Origin: Rhizobium sp. AAP43
GTDB taxonomy: Bacteria; Pseudomonadota; Alphaproteobacteria; Rhizobiales; Rhizobiaceae
Direction: 5' to 3'
DNA: 64,000 nucleotides
Assembly: GCF_001296045.1 (NCBI RefSeq)
Contig: NZ_LJHS01000019.1
Location: forward strand, 62,001 to 126,000
Below are positions 18,165 through 25,779 of this stretch, piece by piece (within the stretch, counting starts at the first letter, position 1; each line of letters begins with the position of its first letter). Below the pieces are notes generated by a model, which saw only the letters and a list, made by a program, of their open reading frames with translations, ran no database searches and was not told the origin of the DNA. A program made the translations under genes and the position numbers.

Positions 18165-19574
18165 ATGACGACCGCCAACGATATTCTCAAGCAGATCAAG
18201 GACAACGACATCAAGTTCGTCGACCTGCGCTTCACCGACCCGAAGGGCAAGCTTCATCACGTGACGATGGACGTGGTTTGCGTCGACGAAGACATGTTTG
18301 CCGATGGCGTCATGTTCGACGGCTCGTCGATCGGCGGCTGGAAGGCCATCAACGAGTCTGACATGGTTCTGATGCCTGATCCGGAAACGGCCCATATGGA
18401 CCCGTTCTTCGCACAATCGACACTGGTCATCATCTGCGACATTCTCGACCCCGTCTCGGGCGAAGCCTATAACCGCGACCCGCGCGGCACTGCCAAGAAG
18501 GCCGAAGCCTATCTCAAGGCCTCGGGCATCGGCGACAGCGTGTTCGTTGGTCCGGAAGCCGAATTCTTCGTCTTCGACGACGTCAAGTACAAGGCTGACC
18601 CCTACAATACCGGCTTCAAGCTCGATTCGTCGGAACTGCCGTCGAATGACGACACCGACTACGAGACTGGCAATCTCGGCCACCGTCCGCGCGTCAAGGG
18701 CGGCTACTTCCCGGTCCCGCCGATCGATAGTCTCCAGGACATGCGCTCCGAAATGCTGACCGTGCTCTCGGAAATGGGCGTCGTCGTCGAAAAGCACCAC
18801 CACGAAGTGGCGGCTGCCCAGCACGAGCTCGGCATCAAGTTTGACGCGCTGGTCCGCAACGCCGACAAGATGCAGATCTACAAATATGTCGTGCATCAGG
18901 TTGCCAATGCCTATGGCAAGACGGCAACCTTCATGCCGAAGCCGATCTTCGGCGACAACGGCTCTGGCATGCATGTGCATATGTCGATCTGGAAGGACGG
19001 CAAGCCGACCTTCGCCGGCGACGAATATGCCGGCCTCTCGGAAAGCTGCCTTTTCTTCATCGGCGGCATCATCAAGCATGCAAAGTCGATCAACGCCTTT
19101 ACCAACCCCTCGACCAACTCCTACAAGCGCCTCGTTCCGGGCTATGAAGCGCCGGTTCTGCTCGCTTACTCGGCACGCAACCGTTCGGCTTCGTGCCGCA
19201 TTCCCTTCGGCTCCAACCCGAAGGCCAAGCGCGTCGAAGTCCGCTTCCCGGATCCAACGGCGAACCCCTACCTCGCTTTCGCCGCCATGCTGATGGCCGG
19301 CCTCGACGGCATCAAGAACAAGATCCATCCAGGCAAGGCCATGGACAAGGACCTCTACGACCTGCCGCCGAAGGAGCTGAAGAAAATCCCAACCGTCTGC
19401 GGCTCGCTGCGCGAAGCCCTGGAAAATCTCGACAAGGACCGCAAGTTCCTGACCGCTGGCGGTGTATTCGACGACGATCAGATCGACAGCTTCATCGAAC
19501 TGAAGATGCAGGAAGTCATGCGTTACGAAATGACCCCGCACCCAGTCGAATTCGACATGTACTACTCGGTCTGA
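18165..19574 (+). CDS. glnA: glutamine synthetase type I
   Basis: GlnA makes glutamine from glutamate, ammonia and ATP as a cytoplasmic dodecamer. The 469-residue protein has the type I signatures [30 protein letters not shown] (metal ligands), [20 protein letters not shown] (ATP site) and [20 protein letters not shown], plus the adenylylation segment [12 protein letters not shown], whose Tyr is modified by GlnE. The gap from glnB contains an imperfect hairpin (CCCGATACCG/CGGTCGGG) that could be a processing or attenuation site. A strong terminator follows. Confidence 0.97.
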   Translation: MTTANDILKQIKDNDIKFVDLRFTDPKGKLHHVTMDVVCVDEDMFADGVMFDGSSIGGWKAINESDMVLMPDPETAHMDPFFAQSTLVIICDILDPVSGEAYNRDPRGTAKKAEAYLKASGIGDSVFVGPEAEFFVFDDVKYKADPYNTGFKLDSSELPSNDDTDYETGNLGHRPRVKGGYFPVPPIDSLQDMRSEMLTVLSEMGVVVEKHHHEVAAAQHELGIKFDALVRNADKMQIYKYVVHQVANAYGKTATFMPKPIFGDNGSGMHVHMSIWKDGKPTFAGDEYAGLSESCLFFIGGIIKHAKSINAFTNPSTNSYKRLVPGYEAPVLLAYSARNRSASCRIPFGSNPKAKRVEVRFPDPTANPYLAFAAMLMAGLDGIKNKIHPGKAMDKDLYDLPPKELKKIPTVCGSLREALENLDKDRKFLTAGGVFDDDQIDSFIELKMQEVMRYEMTPHPVEFDMYYSV

Positions 19575-19673
19575 GGCATTCGCCACCCTCACGACAGGCT
19601 GCGCGTAAGCGCTGCTTGTCGTGTACTGAACGCCTCGTCTCCATGATGCTTCAAGCCGCATCAAGACACGGCA

Positions 19674-19718
19674 TTAAAAAACCGGCAGGCCCGTGATGGC
19701 GCTGCCGGTTTTTTTCAT
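19674..19718 (+). terminator. bidirectional terminator between glnA and the TAXI operon
   Basis: AAAAAACCGGCAG-N13-CTGCCGGTTTTTTT has an eight-base GC stem flanked by A and T runs on both sides. It can end both the glnA transcript (plus) and the converging TAXI operon (minus). Confidence 0.85.
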
Positions 19719-19759
19719 TCATCCCGCTCCGACTTGTCCGCGCGGGCAGAGCGGTAGAA

Positions 19760-20785
19760 TTACTGCTTCATATGGGTGCGCAGCAGGTCCAGATAGTCCT
19801 GATTGGCGCTATCGGCAGCTTTCGGTGCGGTGCATTGTACTTCATAGGTCGGCTCCAGCCCCCTGCGGACGCAATCACCGATAGTCCAGCCCTGCGGAAT
19901 TTCCGTCAGATCGATGTCTTTCCACTTCGGGTGACCTGTCCGACGCAGTTCGTCGATGTTGTCGACAATCAGCTTGGTAAAGTCAGACACCGCCTTGCAC
20001 GCTTTTTGCGAATAGGCATTTTTCTTCGCACCGTATTCATAGGTCATGATTACGGTTTTGACGGCGATGGTCTCGATGGCGGTCGGCTGGAACTTGTAAA
20101 GGCCAGCCTGCAGTGTTGTTGGCTTGTAGCTAGCCTTCAAAACACTTTCGGTGATTGGCACCATATGGAAGCGCTCGTCCAGGCGTCCGTCAGCAAGCGC
20201 CTCAACAGGCGCGCCTGCGACACGCAGCAGTGCATCGATCTTGCCGTCGCGCAGCTGATCAATCATCTCGTCATTCGACCCCTTGACCAGTTCGACCCCC
20301 TTCACCCCAAGAATGTCGAAAACCAGCTGGCCGGTAAGGTTGGCAGCGCTATCTTGCGGTCCAACCCCAACGCGCAAACCGGCAAGATCGGCCAGAGAGT
20401 TGATGCCAGAGCGAGCGACGACTTGAACTTCAGCGTCATAGAGCGGCAGCATGATCCGCATGCCCTGCACCGCTGCACGAACATCCGCATTCTGGCTCTG
20501 ATAGGAGTTCATGTAGTTCAATACGTCGGCAGCCACGATGCCGAACTGGGTATTGGCCCGGTTTCGCACACCGAAGAAGTTTTCCAGCGAACCGCCAGAC
20601 TCGACGAGATTGAGGTCCAGGCCACATTTCTTGCCGACTCTGGCAATATCCTCAGCGAACGGCCAATGCGTCCCACCGGGCTTGCTGGCCATGATATTGT
20701 ATTCTGCTCCCTCCGCCTGAACGGCGCCCGGCACAAGGCCGGCAAGCAACGTCAGGATCAGCATCGATAATGTCGCTAGCCTCAC
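19760..20785 (-). CDS. TAXI-family periplasmic solute-binding protein, paralogue 1
   Basis: A 341-residue exported protein (signal MRLATLSMLILTLLAGLVPG, cleavage near AVQA) of the TAXI group of TRAP-type solute receptors. Shared core segments are VESGGSLENFFGVRNRANTQ, RIMLPLYDAEVQVVA, GVGPQDSAANLTGQLVFDIL and RVAGAPVEAL. The C-terminal extension carries Cys residues (QKACKAV, GDCVRRG, VQCTAP) and ends NQDYLDLLRTHMKQ, as in its two neighbours. The canonical glycine-rich TAXI N-terminal motif is altered (ASKPGGTHWPF). I chose GTG 20785, since the longer reading from 20800 starts inside its own GGGAGG ribosome binding site. It is last in a four-gene minus-strand unit, 24 bp after paralogue 2. 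No TRAP membrane subunit is nearby. Confidence 0.82.
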   Translation of the reverse strand: MRLATLSMLILTLLAGLVPGAVQAEGAEYNIMASKPGGTHWPFAEDIARVGKKCGLDLNLVESGGSLENFFGVRNRANTQFGIVAADVLNYMNSYQSQNADVRAAVQGMRIMLPLYDAEVQVVARSGINSLADLAGLRVGVGPQDSAANLTGQLVFDILGVKGVELVKGSNDEMIDQLRDGKIDALLRVAGAPVEALADGRLDERFHMVPITESVLKASYKPTTLQAGLYKFQPTAIETIAVKTVIMTYEYGAKKNAYSQKACKAVSDFTKLIVDNIDELRRTGHPKWKDIDLTEIPQGWTIGDCVRRGLEPTYEVQCTAPKAADSANQDYLDLLRTHMKQ

Positions 20786-20809
20786 AGGTATTCCTCCCAA
20801 AAATGATGA

Positions 20810-21835
20810 CTACGGTTTCAAATGTTGCTTCAACAGGTCGAGGTACTGCTCGTTACCGCCGCCCGCAGACGTCGCCGCACATGTCGGTTCGAAGGACGGA
20901 TCAAGGCCTTCCCGCACGCAAGTACCGACCTGCCACCCAGGTGGAAGCGCTGAAAGATTCACCTGCTTCCACTTCGGATGCCCCTCGCCTTGCAATCGCT
21001 CCAAGCCATCGACAATCAGACGGCTGAAATTTTGTACCGAATGACAGCTTTCCCGATGATAGGCATTCCGGCCCGGCTCGTATTCGAAGGTCATCAGCAC
21101 TGCCTTCACGGCAATCAGATCGACCGGCTGCTCCTGGAAGCTATAGGTGCCAGCAGCGATCGTTGTCGGGGTGTAAGTCCGCATCAACGCTTCGTCGCGG
21201 ATTGGAAGAAGGTGAAAGCGCGATCCATCGATCGTGTTTTTCACGAATAGAGACGCAGGCGCCCCTGCAACATAGAAGAAGGCGTCAATTTCCCCGCGCT
21301 CGAGCATAGGCAACGCCTCGTCTTGTGAAAACTCGAGACGCTGCGCTCCCTTGATACCAAGAATGTCAAGCATCAGGCTGGCGGTCAGATATGTGCCACT
21401 ATTGACCTTGCCAATCGCCACACGCCGCCCGGAAAGGCTGCGCACATCGGCGATATCCTTGCGGGACAGAATATGGATTTCTTCGTTGTAGAGCGGCAGC
21501 ATGATGCGCACACCGCGGACAGCCTGTTGTATCTCAGGGTCGGCGGATTCATACGTCTTCAGATATTCGAGGACATCGCTCTGGACGATTCCAAACTGTG
21601 TATTGCGACGGTTGCGAAGCGCGCTGAAATTCTCAAGCGAGCCGGCGCTCTCAACGACATTGAGATTGAGACCACAGGATTTGCCAAGCGCAGCGATATC
21701 ACGACCAAACTGAATATAGGTGCCACTTGGGCCGCCCGTCATGATGTTGCGTTCAAAGTTGTCCGCAAATGACGCGCTGGAAACGAGGCACGCCGTCATA
21801 AGGACGACGAAGCCCACGAAGCTTCTCACATACAT
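20810..21835 (-). CDS. TAXI-family periplasmic solute-binding protein, paralogue 2
   Basis: A 341-residue exported protein with signal MYVRSFVGFVVLMTACLVSS. Of the three paralogues it keeps the most canonical TAXI binding motif (TGGPSGTYIQFGRDIAALGK) but has diverged in the hinge (GKVNSGTYLTASLMLDIL instead of the SANLT form) and lacks the GRLDERFH segment of paralogues 1 and 3. It retains VESAGSLENFSALRNRRNTQ, RIMLPLYNEEIHI, the Cys-bearing C-terminal region (GHPKWKQVNL, GTCVREG, EPTCAA) and the tail NEQYLDLLKQHLKP. The start is ATG 21835, with AAGGGGA upstream; the in-frame extension to 21949 runs through hairpin DNA. Ligand unknown. Confidence 0.82.
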   Translation of the reverse strand: MYVRSFVGFVVLMTACLVSSASFADNFERNIMTGGPSGTYIQFGRDIAALGKSCGLNLNVVESAGSLENFSALRNRRNTQFGIVQSDVLEYLKTYESADPEIQQAVRGVRIMLPLYNEEIHILSRKDIADVRSLSGRRVAIGKVNSGTYLTASLMLDILGIKGAQRLEFSQDEALPMLERGEIDAFFYVAGAPASLFVKNTIDGSRFHLLPIRDEALMRTYTPTTIAAGTYSFQEQPVDLIAVKAVLMTFEYEPGRNAYHRESCHSVQNFSRLIVDGLERLQGEGHPKWKQVNLSALPPGWQVGTCVREGLDPSFEPTCAATSAGGGNEQYLDLLKQHLKP

Positions 21836-21911
21836 AAATAATCCCCTTGCCCGCCCCTTATGGGTTTTGTCCGCGCAGAGTCCGGGCAAGGTTATCTGTG
21901 CGGTTCTGGTC

Positions 21912-21935
21912 AGCGTCTGGCCGCAACCAGACGCT
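21912..21935 (-). repeat. hairpin in the gap between TAXI paralogues 3 and 2
   Basis: AGCGTCTGG and CCAGACGCT form a perfect nine-base stem with a six-base loop. It lies in the 139-bp gap inside the unit, next to a second hairpin, and may be an RNA processing or stabilising element that sets different levels of the paralogues. Confidence 0.55.
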
Positions 21936-21944
21936 CGAACGGAA

Positions 21945-21968
21945 AACACCGGCCATCAGACCGGTGTT
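21945..21968 (-). terminator. terminator-like hairpin after TAXI paralogue 3
   Basis: On the minus strand, AACACCGG-N8-CCGGTGTT followed by TTCC, beginning seven bases after the stop of paralogue 3. The T run is short, so partial termination or attenuation is more likely than a full stop. Confidence 0.55.
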
Positions 21969-21974
21969 CGCCAT

Positions 21975-23003
21975 TCAATTCTTGAGGTGCAGCTTCAGCA
22001 GATCCAGGTAATCCTGGTTGAAGCTATCTGCCGGAGCGGCAGGCGCTGCAGCGCATTCCACCTTGAAGTCAGGCTGGAGGCCCATCTTCACGCAGTCACC
22101 GATTTCCCAGCCTGGCGGAATTTCAGTGAGATCCATGTCCTTCCACTTCGGGTGGCCATTCTTCTTCAACTCGTCCAGATGATCAACGATCAAACGAGTC
22201 ATGCTGGCAACGGCGTTGCAGGCCTCTTTGTAGTAAGAGTTCTTCATGGTCCCATATTCATAGGTCATGAGAACAGTCTTCGAAGATACGATCGGTACAT
22301 CTGTCTTCTGGAAAGCATAGGTGCCAGCCGGAATGACCATCGGCTTGTAGGTCGCCTTCAGCAGCTCGTCCTCGATCGGCACGATGTGGAAGCGCTCGTC
22401 GAGACGACCGTCAGCAATCGCAGGATTGGGCGCGCCTGCGACATGCACGAATGCATCGAGCTCTCCCTGTCGAAGCAATTCAATCATATCATCCAGCGAT
22501 TGATTGACGCGCTCCGCCGGACGAATATTGAGGATATCAAACACCATCTGGGACGTCAGATTGGCAGAGCTCTCCTTGTTCCCCACACCAACGCGACGAC
22601 CATTGAGATCCTGCAGGGTGCGGATATCCTTGGTAGCGATGACATGGATTTCAGTATCGTAAAGCGGCAGCATGATCCGCATGCCCTGAACGCTCTGCTG
22701 AACTTCCTTGTCTTGCGACTGATAGCTCTTCAGGTAGTCCAGCAAGTCAGCACTAACGAGGCCATACTGCGTGTGCGTCCGATTGCGAACGCCATAAAAG
22801 TTTTCGAGCGAACCCTTCGATTCCACGATGTTCAGCGGCATTCCGCATTTGCGGGTGACGCCAAGAATGTCCTGGGCGATCGCGTAGTGCGTCGACCCCT
22901 TGTACATGGACATCAGGTTTTGTTCGAGCGACTGAGCTGGCGCTGCCACGAAAGCAGCCGAACACAGCGCCGAAATCATTACGAAAACGCGACTAAACTT
23001 CAC
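21975..23003 (-). CDS. TAXI-family periplasmic solute-binding protein, paralogue 3
   Basis: A 342-residue exported protein (signal MKFSRVFVMISALCSAAFVA, cleavage near AQS). It is closest to paralogue 1: shared segments include VRNRTHTQYG, GMRIMLPLYDTEIHVIA, SSANLTSQMVFDIL, ADGRLDERFHIVPI and GHPKWKDMDLTEIPPGWEIG. Its N-terminal motif is altered (SMYKGSTHYAIAQDI). It has the same conserved cysteines (RKCGMPL, KEACNAV, GDCVKMG, VECAAA) and tail NQDYLDLLKLHLKN. It lies 18 bp downstream of the coiled-coil membrane protein gene, so these two are surely co-transcribed; a hairpin then separates it from paralogue 2. Confidence 0.84.
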   Translation of the reverse strand: MKFSRVFVMISALCSAAFVAAPAQSLEQNLMSMYKGSTHYAIAQDILGVTRKCGMPLNIVESKGSLENFYGVRNRTHTQYGLVSADLLDYLKSYQSQDKEVQQSVQGMRIMLPLYDTEIHVIATKDIRTLQDLNGRRVGVGNKESSANLTSQMVFDILNIRPAERVNQSLDDMIELLRQGELDAFVHVAGAPNPAIADGRLDERFHIVPIEDELLKATYKPMVIPAGTYAFQKTDVPIVSSKTVLMTYEYGTMKNSYYKEACNAVASMTRLIVDHLDELKKNGHPKWKDMDLTEIPPGWEIGDCVKMGLQPDFKVECAAAPAAPADSFNQDYLDLLKLHLKN

Positions 23004-23021
23004 GCCTCTCTCCCTTTTGGA

Positions 23022-23909
23022 TCAGCAGTCACTATCAAGATTGCGGATAAGATCCCGCAAAGGTACGACCGGGACGTGGTTATTGAATGCAGTAGCGAGA
23101 CTGCTGGATACGCACTCACCCCTGACGAGGCGAGCCTCAAGATCCTGACGCGCAGACCCAGACAAGGCATCGAGACCAGGAGCCTTTGACAAGGCATCCG
23201 CTACGGCGAATGTGGAACGCGGCGTAAGATTGCCACTGGCACTTGGCGACGTCTCCGGCGCAGTCTCCGTGACAGCCGCAGTCATATCCATAGACGACTC
23301 AGGCTCAGGCTCACCGGACAAGTCGGGGCCACCAACTGGCTCAGACGCCGGCGAAATAACCTCGGAGACACCTTCCAAAGACGACGAAGAAGAGGCAGGC
23401 TCCGATGCCAGCGCCAGCGCATTGACAGCACCGCCGGCTGTCTCCTGCTCTCCCTCAGCCGGAGCGAGCCGATCAGACATCTGTGAAGCACCAGCCGTCA
23501 TGACGCGAGCGACCTCAGCTTCTGCAGCAGCCTTATCAGCCAGAGCGGAGGCGACCTTACGCTCGGCCTCTTCCTTCTCACGCGTCGCAGCAATGACCTG
23601 AGACTGTAAAGCCTCCAACTGCTGACGCAGACCCGCCGCGTCGGCACGATTTGTCTCAACCTCGACAGCGCAGCGCTTCTGCTCATCGAGCGTCCACAAC
23701 TGACCGTCCAGTCCACCGCCAGATTGAGCCTGAGCGACCGACTGCTGCGCCTGATCCGGAGCCTCCGGAGACATGCTAATGTAACTTGTGATTGCCGCAC
23801 CAGCTATGAATGCGACAGGAACAGCCATTCCGAGCGCAAGCGGCAGAATGCTGAATTTGCGGTGATGGCCCTGCGCCACGACAGAGTCTTCTTCCCAACG
23901 AGTACGCAA
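23022..23909 (-). CDS. single-pass membrane protein with periplasmic coiled coil, first gene of the TAXI operon
   Basis: The 295-residue protein has a short cytoplasmic N-terminus, one transmembrane helix (about 20-45, ILPLALGMAVPVAFIAGAAI), an Ala/Glu/Lys/Arg-rich coiled coil (about 75-140, RQQLEALQSQVIAATREKEE), a Ser/Pro/Glu/Ala-rich linker (about 145-230) and a compact C-terminal segment (SKAPGLDALSGSARQDLEAR) ending DSDC. The start is a TTG at 23909, eight bases after AAGGGG; no ATG fits. I recognise no family. Its place ahead of three TAXI receptors suggests a periplasmic scaffold or tether that works with them. The C-terminal Cys residues could form disulfides, as those of its neighbours might. 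Confidence 0.7.
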   Translation of the reverse strand: MRTRWEEDSVVAQGHHRKFSILPLALGMAVPVAFIAGAAITSYISMSPEAPDQAQQSVAQAQSGGGLDGQLWTLDEQKRCAVEVETNRADAAGLRQQLEALQSQVIAATREKEEAERKVASALADKAAAEAEVARVMTAGASQMSDRLAPAEGEQETAGGAVNALALASEPASSSSSLEGVSEVISPASEPVGGPDLSGEPEPESSMDMTAAVTETAPETSPSASGNLTPRSTFAVADALSKAPGLDALSGSARQDLEARLVRGECVSSSLATAFNNHVPVVPLRDLIRNLDSDC

Positions 23910-23937
23910 CTACTTTACCCCTTGTTAATTGCGGTGT

Positions 23938-23966
23938 TCTTAGCGAAGTACTCTGCGCTCCACAAG
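23938..23966 (-). promoter_or_regulatory. candidate sigma-70 promoter of the TAXI operon
   Basis: On the minus strand, CTTGTG, 17 bases, CTAAGA resembles the rhizobial housekeeping consensus CTTGAC-N17-CTATAT. Transcription would start about 20 bases before the TTG codon at 23909. Confidence 0.4.
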
Positions 23967-24423
23967 TTTGTATGTTCAAAACTAGCACGCGATTACTGAT
24001 TTAGAGTTAACTCGCCGAGCACCGACCACAATGACACACCTGAATTTGGCGGATTTATGAGCACGACCCTAACGTATTGCCCCTTGAAGTTCTAGGATAA
24101 ACCGGGTTTTTGCCTTACTCGACTGTGACGCAGGACACAAACTGAGCGACAAGTTTTCACCGCCAACAAAGTGTACATCGGTTTATTCAAAGTTTATTAA
24201 ATTAAGATCTCATTACATGCCCAGTCCATGTAAAGCATCTCACTTAACTTATGGGTGTGTTGCTCACCCAAATACTCTAGCGCGGTGCCTGCGCCTCCCC
24301 GAGCCAAAAACCGGCCAGGCTCCAGCCGGAATGAGCCCTCCGTCACCTGCACCAGAGCATGGATCCACCCTTGCCCAGGGCGCAGCGCGAACGACATGCG
24401 ACAACAGAAGCGCCACCCTAACC

Positions 24424-24452
24424 CTTGATTTGGAGGGTCTTTCCACCCAAAT
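24424..24452 (+). promoter_or_regulatory. candidate RpoH (heat-shock) promoter of hspQ
   Basis: CTTGAT, 16 bases, then CCCAAAT resembles sigma-32-type promoters (CTTGAA with a downstream CCCATNT). It would start transcription about 17-20 bases before the hspQ ATG, immediately ahead of the GAAAGGAGAA ribosome binding site. Confidence 0.4.
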
Positions 24453-24475
24453 ATGTGACAGAAAGGAGAAATGCC

Positions 24476-24805
24476 ATGAAACAACGAAGCGCCAAGTTTG
24501 GCATCGGAGATGTAGTACGGCATAAGTTCTTCCCGTTCCGTGGCGTGATCTTCGACGTCGATCCGGAGTTCGCCAATACGGAAGAGTGGTGGAATGCCAT
24601 TCCGGCAGAGGTGCGGCCCAGTAAGGACCAGCCGTTCTATCATTTGCTCGCGGAAAATTCCGAGACGGAATACGTCGCGTATGTATCCGAGCAGAACCTC
24701 GAATCGGATTCCAGTCAAATTCCGCTGCGCAACCCGCAGATACAGCAGATCTTTGTCATGGAACAGGCCGGGCGCTACAAGCCTCGGATGAACTTCGCGC
24801 ACTGA
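24476..24805 (+). CDS. hspQ: heat shock protein HspQ
   Basis: HspQ is a small hemimethylated-DNA-binding-type beta-barrel protein; in enterobacteria it is heat-induced and acts as an enhancer or substrate of Lon. The 109-residue product starts MKQRSAKFGIGDVVRHKFFP and continues with the typical FRGVIFDVDPEF, PFYHLLAEN and TEYVAYVSEQNLE segments, ending PRMNFAH. ATG 24476 follows a strong ribosome binding site (AAGGAGAA); an upstream in-frame start at 24425 lies within the promoter. It stands alone, with a hairpin downstream. Confidence 0.92.
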   Translation: MKQRSAKFGIGDVVRHKFFPFRGVIFDVDPEFANTEEWWNAIPAEVRPSKDQPFYHLLAENSETEYVAYVSEQNLESDSSQIPLRNPQIQQIFVMEQAGRYKPRMNFAH

Positions 24806-24830
24806 GCAAAGCCAAAGTCACAATTGCAAA

Positions 24831-24861
24831 TGCCCGCATCGGCGAATAGCCGATGCGGGCA
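24831..24861 (+). terminator. hairpin between hspQ and ialB
   Basis: TGCCCGCATCGGC and GCCGATGCGGGCA form a perfect 13-base stem with a five-base loop. Neither side has a strong T run, but its place between two converging genes suggests bidirectional termination or transcript protection. Confidence 0.6.
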
Positions 24862-24886
24862 TAACTCATTCCATCAGACGCGCTGA

Positions 24887-25510
24887 TCAGTTGCCGGTCT
24901 TGGCAGCGTTCTGCGCGTCGTTGATGGCCTTGCTGCGCTCTTCCTGACGCTTCTGCATGGCTTCCTGCAGAAGGCGCTGGCGCTCTTCAGCCTGCGACTG
25001 CGACATCGCCTCGCCATCGAAAGCACCGGTGAAGCCGGAGAGCGAAATCTTGATCGGGTTCGGCGCGCGACGGAAGTTGATCGAGGTAAAGACCACTTCC
25101 TGACCCTTCTTGAGGCTGGCGATCAGCGCATCCGTCAGAGGAATTTCAGCCGTGCAGCGATCTGGAAGGCAAACTGCGTAGTCAACCTTCGTACCTTCGG
25201 AACCGTCGATCTGCATGAGGATACCCGGCGGGATCAGACGCGCGGACGGCACCGTCACCTGAAGCAGCTTGCGATTGACCTTGCCTTCGACGGTGATGAG
25301 ACCGACGGCGGTGATCAGCTGGCCATTGGCAGCCACAATCTGGTTCTGGACGACGCAGACGTCCGACTCCTCCTGCTTCGAGCAGGTCTTGAACCACTTC
25401 GCAGCAGAGGCTTCCTGCGCCTGTACGGCAACCGGCGCGGACGTTACCGCGAAGGTCAGAGCCAGTGCAGACATTGCGGTCCGCGTTGCATTCTTAAAAT
25501 TGAACATCAT
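24887..25510 (-). CDS. invasion-associated locus B (IalB) family exported protein
   Basis: A 207-residue periplasmic protein. It has a signal peptide (RTAMSALALTFAVTSAPVAV, cleavage after VQA), then the IalB domain with WFKTCSKQEESDVCVVQNQI, LLQVTVPSARLIPPGILMQI, YAVCLPDRCTAEIPL and FTSINFRRAPNPIKISLSGF. The paired Cys residues of the family are present. A charged C-terminal helix (EERQRLLQEAMQKRQEERSK) follows. IalB of Bartonella is linked to erythrocyte invasion, but free-living rhizobia carry many copies and the role here is unknown. The start is ATG 25510, behind GGAGAC; the longer in-frame reading to 25762 is not secreted-protein-like. Confidence 0.88.
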   Translation of the reverse strand: MMFNFKNATRTAMSALALTFAVTSAPVAVQAQEASAAKWFKTCSKQEESDVCVVQNQIVAANGQLITAVGLITVEGKVNRKLLQVTVPSARLIPPGILMQIDGSEGTKVDYAVCLPDRCTAEIPLTDALIASLKKGQEVVFTSINFRRAPNPIKISLSGFTGAFDGEAMSQSQAEERQRLLQEAMQKRQEERSKAINDAQNAAKTGN

Positions 25511-25779
25511 AGGTATTCCGTCTCCTGAAAGCCCCTGTCGCGCGACGTTTTCCGTCGCGTCGTTGACCGATCCTGCATGCCGGTGACCTGTCGCCCAAAT
25601 AAGGCAAATGCATGACCTGGCGATCGTCGCACCTGTTACATGCTGGTGGCCGGAATATCCAGCACTTCTTTGCTGCAGGATCGATTCACGCCGCCTAATT
25701 CTCATCGCGATGTGTTGGTTTTGTGGTCGCCATGCTAGGTTCCAGCATATTCGAGATTCCACGCCTGAGGAGAAACAGT

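Larger units (their letters stand above)
23910..24475. other. 566-bp divergent intergenic region between the TAXI operon and hspQ
   Basis: No convincing gene. It is AT-rich at 23990-24240 and GC-richer at 24270-24420. It holds a sigma-70-like promoter for the TAXI operon (23938-23966) and a heat-shock-like promoter for hspQ (24424-24452). Frames such as 24217-24525 plus are rich in Pro/Cys/Arg and overlap hspQ in another frame. The length leaves room for a small RNA or regulator sites, but I see no clear hairpin with a T run. Confidence 0.45.

Noticed and set aside
21720-23189. 489-codon open frame opposite the TAXI genes
   Set aside because: Antisense shadow covering three genes and their gaps; reads through the hairpins and lacks family features.
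24217-24525. 102-codon open frame upstream of hspQ
   Set aside because: Overlaps the start of hspQ in another frame, is rich in Pro, Cys and Arg, and lacks a ribosome binding site.
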